DNA of 9,635 bases from Verrucomicrobiota bacterium (GTDB lineage Bacteria; Verrucomicrobiota; Verrucomicrobiia; Limisphaerales; UBA9464): positions 1-9,635 of the forward strand of contig CANHYD010000067.1 in the NCBI GenBank assembly GCA_947464705.1, given 5' to 3'. The translations under genes were made by a program, and so were the position numbers. This document shows positions 6,901 to 9,635 of this stretch, piece by piece (within the stretch, counting starts at the first letter, position 1; every line of letters begins with the position of its first letter). The notes beneath the pieces are model-generated. The model made no database searches, was not told where the DNA came from, and saw only the letters and a program-made list of their open reading frames with translations.

Positions 6901-7149
6901 TTGACCCGAAATGCTGTCCGACACGGCCGGGCGACTCAGGTCGGAATCGAACTCAGAGTCAGCGCCGATTGGGTTTGTTACCAAGTGGAGGACAATGGTG
7001 GTGGGTTCTCTGTCAAATCAGCGCTCGCGTCCGGCCGCGGGCTCTCCAGTTTGGTGAGCCGGGTGGGGGATGTCGGTGGTTCGGTTTCCATGGTTTCCCA
7101 GCCGGGCCATTCGGTTATCATCATCCAAGTACCTCGAACTGTCCGATGA
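3964..7149 (+). CDS. Two-component sensor histidine kinase with Reg_prop beta-propeller sensor
   Basis: From ATG 3964 the protein has 1061 residues. Residues 1-37 are a polar leader, followed by a hydrophobic stretch (about 38-58, ending PSGLA) that is either a signal peptide or a signal anchor. Residues about 78-650 carry repeated Reg_prop-style strands such as SPDGLLWVATRFGL, LLVGTERGLLYQF, GGIWAGTDSG and SGLWLATDAGIL, expected to form periplasmic beta-propellers. About 750-810 resembles a divergent Y_Y_Y domain, followed by one membrane span (about 825-840) and a basic stop-transfer sequence. The cytoplasmic part is HisKA_3: RIARNLHDDLGNRLSEI with phosphoacceptor His872. The HATPase has its N-box ELTRNAVRH (979-987), G1 box EDNGGGF (1009-1015) and G2 GRGL (1024-1027). 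It should sense a ligand outside the inner membrane and phosphorylate the regulator encoded immediately downstream; the ligand is unknown, though related propeller sensors often respond to oligosaccharides. An in-frame stop at 3940-3942 limits extension; TTG 3946 or TTG 4054 are other possible starts, the latter giving a more typical signal peptide. Confidence 0.92.
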   Translation: MNHSFPDLAGQNPAVQDPQTVSADSRRWLTLRSVDSWIRIFQSTLLSLVLPWFFLPSGLAEPGAAVPIEPSVSAPFLNSRWSERDGLPSGSILDLAQSPDGLLWVATRFGLRAFDGARFFLPEGLESLSDEPVQRALFDGNGQIWLCGQGTVYCLKPQPAGGYQKEELPASDVVQDGKGWVWWQNGGVIRGRFGGLEVVLPSRPVPKGESLELLPALCGVREGGVYQVDDRGGLWRGTLQGWGRIPGALPTDLRVRRCEVFEDRKQRIWMSILTHSGEVLWVCRTGQEWHTVSLPRAAAAPLARCFHETSHGELLVGTERGLLYQFSDSRSDPQLFRITAHPESIQAIHEDTLGNWWVGGEESGLRLICRDFNRLLTPAAPTMATQPDGVGSVPVQAIDEREAFPIESIALDSGGRLWAAAGAHGLFVRDGDRLSAVAQAPLVLQGGTYIKALASSPRGLVVGGNGLLMLIDDAGRAVPGHDHSRMLGAASVKSLAVDGSGGIWAGTDSGSLLHLPPGAVKPTVIPVGNPVFDLAVQTDRVWVIAGRQLGCWVHGQWKPLPQELELLRDPQSVFVDRQGRLMVVGSSEVAIWNGRKIAYLGPDQGVFPAVSSKVFEDLQSGLWLATDAGILELNSAWIDRALASDRGHSQTTGTPEHVGRVIHFSILSEIQLTSKRNAAPWCLPSGEVALPSNKGVLLVRQDGWDASEPLPSVQIGGIDTGLGGISNPSHETTDVCISEGFNSLVSLRKNLAATLQPPLVRYSVSEDNHSWIHVGLVDSFRITQPSKKRFPLRIQNKLPGGTWGPVRTTRVEVDRSSSIPAAWRLGILSLFLVMGGLVVWQSYRSSRHRRRAHIRALEGIQSDRVRIARNLHDDLGNRLSEIQLLTEQLTFSQGSPRRGDPTIDRIHARSVEATEALDNLVWLLRDVSEPSIDLGRHIERLARNYLNVCSVGLEFQILAGKDVEIGGWVRQLLIAATQELTRNAVRHGRATQVGIELRVSADWVCYQVEDNGGGFSVKSALASGRGLSSLVSRVGDVGGSVSMVSQPGHSVIIIQVPRTVR

Positions 7150-7898
7150 GAGACCCCAAGACTGAGCCAGCGAAGCTTCCCGAGCCCCCTGAGATGCTCT
7201 GGGACAAACCGCGGATCAAGGTGGCCATGGTGGAGGATTCCAATGGTTTTGGTGAAATGCTCGCCGCATGTCTGGAGCATCAGCCGGAGTTCGAATTCCT
7301 GGGCGGGGTTCGAACCGTTCGTGATGCGGTGGAACGCTTGCCACTTTGGCAACCGAACATCGTCCTGCTGGACCTGGGGCTTCCCGATGGCACGGGCATC
7401 GATGTGCTCCGGGCGTTGAGTCCACGGATGGCTCAGAGCTCGTTCATCGTCCTGACGGTCTTCGAGGATGATGCCACCATTCGCGAGGCACTGAGTTCCG
7501 GCGCCGTGGGCTACATGCTCAAACGCTCCGGTTGGCGGTCGATTGTCGATGGCGTGAACCTGGCTGCCGGCGGCGGATCACCGCTGGACGCCCAGATCGC
7601 TCGGCGTCTGCTCGAAGTCTGGCGATTCCAAGGGGCCGATCAGCAACAGAAGGTTCAAGACCTGCCGGAGTTGACTGCCAAAGAAAACGAGTTGATGCGG
7701 CAGATGGTCGCCACAGGTGACTCAGTGAAGCAGGTATCCGAGGCCATGGGGCTGACCTATGCGACGGTTCGGACCTATATCCGACGGATCTACGTCAAAT
7801 TGGGTGTTCACAATCGCTCCCAGGCCGAGAGAAAACTCCTGAGTCTGAATCAAGACCGATCCCAATCGGCCTCGGAATTGCCGCCCTTGGCCCATTGA
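7146..7898 (+). CDS. NarL/LuxR-family response regulator
   Basis: This 250-residue DNA-binding regulator is the likely partner of the upstream kinase. Its ATG overlaps the kinase stop in the four-base ATGA arrangement, which points to translational coupling and matched amounts. After a 23-residue polar N-terminal extension comes a complete receiver domain (about 24-140): acidic pair Glu30-Asp31, phosphoacceptor Asp76 in LLDLGLPDG, Thr104 in IVLTVF and Lys126 in YMLKRS. A short linker leads to a LuxR/GerE helix-turn-helix (about 174-233) with LTAKENELM, VSEAMGLTYATVRTYIRRIYVKLG and then NRSQAE. All residues needed for phosphotransfer are intact. An open frame extends upstream into the kinase gene as far as 6807, but that stretch is antisense to no other gene and simply overlaps the kinase ATPase domain, so I reject it. 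ATG 7194 is a less likely alternative start. Targets may include the divergent intergenic region. Confidence 0.94.
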   Translation: MRDPKTEPAKLPEPPEMLWDKPRIKVAMVEDSNGFGEMLAACLEHQPEFEFLGGVRTVRDAVERLPLWQPNIVLLDLGLPDGTGIDVLRALSPRMAQSSFIVLTVFEDDATIREALSSGAVGYMLKRSGWRSIVDGVNLAAGGGSPLDAQIARRLLEVWRFQGADQQQKVQDLPELTAKENELMRQMVATGDSVKQVSEAMGLTYATVRTYIRRIYVKLGVHNRSQAERKLLSLNQDRSQSASELPPLAH

Positions 7899-7978
7899 GT
7901 GAAGCCGTTGGGGCTCTTGGACTGCGGGCTGTTGGCTGCTGATGGGGACCCGGTGCCCGGCTCCTCTACCCGGCGGTC

Positions 7979-9301
7979 TCAGGAATACAGAGCCATGAAT
8001 TCCCGACGATAACGGGCCTCTTGGGCGGGGAATTGCTGACGGAGGGTTTCTCTAGAAATGGCCCCGTGCTGAAAGCGGCGCTTTTCGAAGATGGGCATGT
8101 CCACGCCGAACACCGCCTGGATGCCGCGCCGCACCACCTCACCCTTCAGCGAGTACAGCGTCGGCACATCGTAGTGGGTCAGTTCGATGAACGGAATGGC
8201 TTCGCTCACGGCCATGACGGCGCGGCTCATGAGCGGGCTGTATCCCTCGAACCCGTGCTTCCGGGCCGGTGCGTAGGTCCGCACGTAGCCGCGGCTGAGG
8301 CCGCCGCTGTAGGTGAGCGAGTGCTTGATGCGGCCCACGCCCCAGCCCTCGTGGTAGAGCATCAAGTTGTGAACCACCGAGCGGATGGTCAGCTCTGGGT
8401 TCTCTTCGATCGGATAATCCTTGAGGTTCTCATCGCCACCGTCGCCGTCGAAAAGATGTTTCCACTCCGGATGGCGCTCGCGGATTCCACGACAAAGAGC
8501 CAGAGCCATGGTGCCGCATTCCACATCCAGCGGTTTGTAATCCTCCAGAACCCGCAGGGTTTCCGACGGGTTCAGGCTTTTTGGATCCCCGGAGATCTCC
8601 TCCAGAAAGAGCCCCAGTCCGAGAGGCTCCAGGAAGGCGCGCGCCTGGGCCAGATCGGGTCCGTCGCCCAGATGCAGGGTGAAGGCTTTGAGCCGCGAGA
8701 GACTCATGCCCAAGCGTTGCATCTGGAAGTAGGTGGCCAAGAAGACCGCTCCGCTGTCGACCCCGCCGGAGAAGGCGACCCCGATGGGCTCTTTCGGATC
8801 GATGGCGCCGAGTTGCTTGCCGATCTCGTCGGCCAGGGCTCCGATGTATTGGCGACCGATGGTGTCGAGGTCGGCGGGCAGTGAATTGGGCAGGGGATTG
8901 AAGTAGCGGGTGTAGACCGGATCCGGATCCGGGCAGCCGATGAGCTGGATCTCCACCACGTAGTGCGCAGGCACCATGCGCGTATAGCTCGGATGGAACT
9001 GGTCGGCCAAACCTTCGCGCTCGAGTTGGGCGTGGATGGCATCCATGCGGTCAGCCACGATGAGGGCCGGACCCTCCGCGCGTTTGGCCAAAAAGTAGCG
9101 CATGGGGCGATCGAGGGACCGAGCCATGCGCACCGTTTTGCCATTGCGGGCTAGGAGAGCGAAAGATCCGTCGATCTCCGCAACGCGGGCTGCATCACCG
9201 CTGAGGACCCGTTCAACGGCTTCGGCCTGCGAGACGTTCCGCAGGCGATTCAGCGTGGGGTCCAGGAGGTTGACGACGCGTTCCACGTACTCGGGGTGCA
9301 T
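7979..9301 (-). CDS. Asparagine-synthase-like amidotransferase lacking the glutaminase cysteine
   Basis: The 440-residue protein belongs to the asparagine synthetase B/beta-lactam synthetase group, which adenylates a carboxylate with ATP and then forms an amide. The C-terminal synthetase domain has the PP-loop SGGVDS (178-183), the acidic loop DGDGGDEN (285-292), the helical segment YSPLMSRAVM and the late basic motif FEKRRFQHG (406-413), all in the expected order. The N-terminal part keeps only the second half of a class II glutaminase fold: IDGSFALLARNG (43-54) and MARSLDRPMRYF (59-70) match the usual DGxFA and ARDxxGxxPLY segments. The catalytic N-terminal Cys and the first roughly 50-60 residues are missing. 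Free ammonia or another amine is therefore the likely nucleophile. ATG 9301 is preferred over TTG 9319. The gene follows the CBM9-like gene by 79 bp on the same strand. Its substrate cannot be inferred. Confidence 0.85.
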   Translation of the reverse strand: MHPEYVERVVNLLDPTLNRLRNVSQAEAVERVLSGDAARVAEIDGSFALLARNGKTVRMARSLDRPMRYFLAKRAEGPALIVADRMDAIHAQLEREGLADQFHPSYTRMVPAHYVVEIQLIGCPDPDPVYTRYFNPLPNSLPADLDTIGRQYIGALADEIGKQLGAIDPKEPIGVAFSGGVDSGAVFLATYFQMQRLGMSLSRLKAFTLHLGDGPDLAQARAFLEPLGLGLFLEEISGDPKSLNPSETLRVLEDYKPLDVECGTMALALCRGIRERHPEWKHLFDGDGGDENLKDYPIEENPELTIRSVVHNLMLYHEGWGVGRIKHSLTYSGGLSRGYVRTYAPARKHGFEGYSPLMSRAVMAVSEAIPFIELTHYDVPTLYSLKGEVVRRGIQAVFGVDMPIFEKRRFQHGAISRETLRQQFPAQEARYRREFMALYS

Positions 9302-9380
9302 GGCGCGACTTTGAAACAAGCCGGGCCTAGGATCAACCGGTCCGTTGGACTCGAGTGTGTCTGATCAGGATCCGTGGCGG

Positions 9381-9635
9381 TTACTCCAGGACGATCCGCC
9401 CCCAATCCTCCGGGCGTCCCTGGACGCCGGGTCGCGGGGACCAGGCCAGTCGGGTCCGGTTAATGTTTTCTCCGGGCTGGGCATCGGCCTTGTCGCCGTC
9501 ATAGAGCAACACATTGAATCCAGCCTTGGTGCCAGACTTTCCTTTCAGCCCCAGTTCTCGCAGGGGAATGAGCACACGGAGTGTGTAGCCCTCGGCGGTG
9601 CGCCACGAAAGCAGGCGCGTGCCCGGGGAATGCCG
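9381..9635 (-). CDS. C-terminal part of a CBM9-like domain protein (partial)
   Basis: The frame is open to the right edge, so only the last 84 residues are visible and the true start lies outside the window. Features typical of the C-terminal half of a carbohydrate-binding module family 9 fold are present: GYTLRVLIPLRELGL, then AGFNVLLYDGD, then the N-rich INRTRLAWSP and the closing PEDWGRIVLE next to the TAA stop. Such domains bind sugars or appear in secreted proteins of unknown role in soil and planctomycete-like bacteria. The rest of the protein, including any signal peptide or catalytic domain, is not in this window. It lies 79 bp upstream of the asparagine-synthase-like gene on the same strand, close enough for one transcript but without direct evidence. 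A GTG at 9575 is only an internal codon. Confidence 0.75.
   Translation of the reverse strand, partial: RHSPGTRLLSWRTAEGYTLRVLIPLRELGLKGKSGTKAGFNVLLYDGDKADAQPGENINRTRLAWSPRPGVQGRPEDWGRIVLE

Noticed and set aside
6807..7145. 113-residue N-terminal extension of the response regulator
   Set aside because: It overlaps the kinase ATPase domain in another frame and has a Gly/Arg/Trp-rich composition; the ATGA overlap at 7146 is the standard start.
7899..7978. Bidirectional terminator between the response regulator and the asparagine-synthase-like gene
   Set aside because: Only 4-bp arms without a T-run can be found, so there is not enough to call a terminator.
8021..8884. 287-residue plus-strand ORF
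   Set aside because: It is antisense to the asparagine-synthase-like gene, which has an intact PP-loop and ordered motifs; the shadow has none.

Overview
The window is GC-rich and densely coded. Its contents suggest a Gram-negative soil or freshwater bacterium of the Verrucomicrobiota or a relative in the PVC or Acidobacteria range. The clues are a periplasmic propeller sensor kinase of the Reg_prop type, weak or absent Shine-Dalgarno sequences before most genes, frequent non-ATG start candidates, and a CBM9-like protein at the right edge. The phylum is an inference from gene style; no rRNA or other marker is present.

Layout from left to right: (1) positions 1-93 hold a tandem array of a 17-18 bp unit whose last copy forms a perfect hairpin; (2) deoC on the + strand encodes deoxyribose-phosphate aldolase; (3) a minus-strand block of three closely spaced genes, read 3607 to 835, encodes a 113-residue protein of unknown function, a LuxR-type regulator with a degenerate receiver-like domain, and an alpha-D-phosphohexomutase; (4) a 356-bp divergent intergenic region (3608-3963) contains an 11-bp inverted repeat and an AT-rich patch; (5) a plus-strand operon encodes a large propeller histidine kinase and its NarL/LuxR-type response regulator, joined by an ATGA overlap; (6) two minus-strand genes at the right encode an asparagine-synthase-like enzyme without the N-terminal glutaminase cysteine and the C-terminal end of a protein with a CBM9-like domain, cut by the window edge.

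How the parts may work together: the kinase (3964-7149) and response regulator (7146-7898) form a complete phosphorelay, with sensor propeller, transmembrane segment, HisKA_3 histidine, ATPase, receiver Asp and DNA-binding HTH. Divergent to it lies a second HTH regulator that appears unable to accept phosphate, in line with a phosphohexomutase gene. A plausible but unproven reading is a regulatory locus in which a phosphorylation-dependent and a phosphorylation-independent LuxR-type regulator share the divergent control region. The phosphohexomutase start codon lies in the stem of a strong predicted hairpin, which suggests its translation is coupled to that of the upstream regulator. I see no CRISPR array, mobile element, tRNA or rRNA. 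I cannot claim a new system with confidence; the best candidates are the divergent regulator locus and the hairpin over the mutase start.
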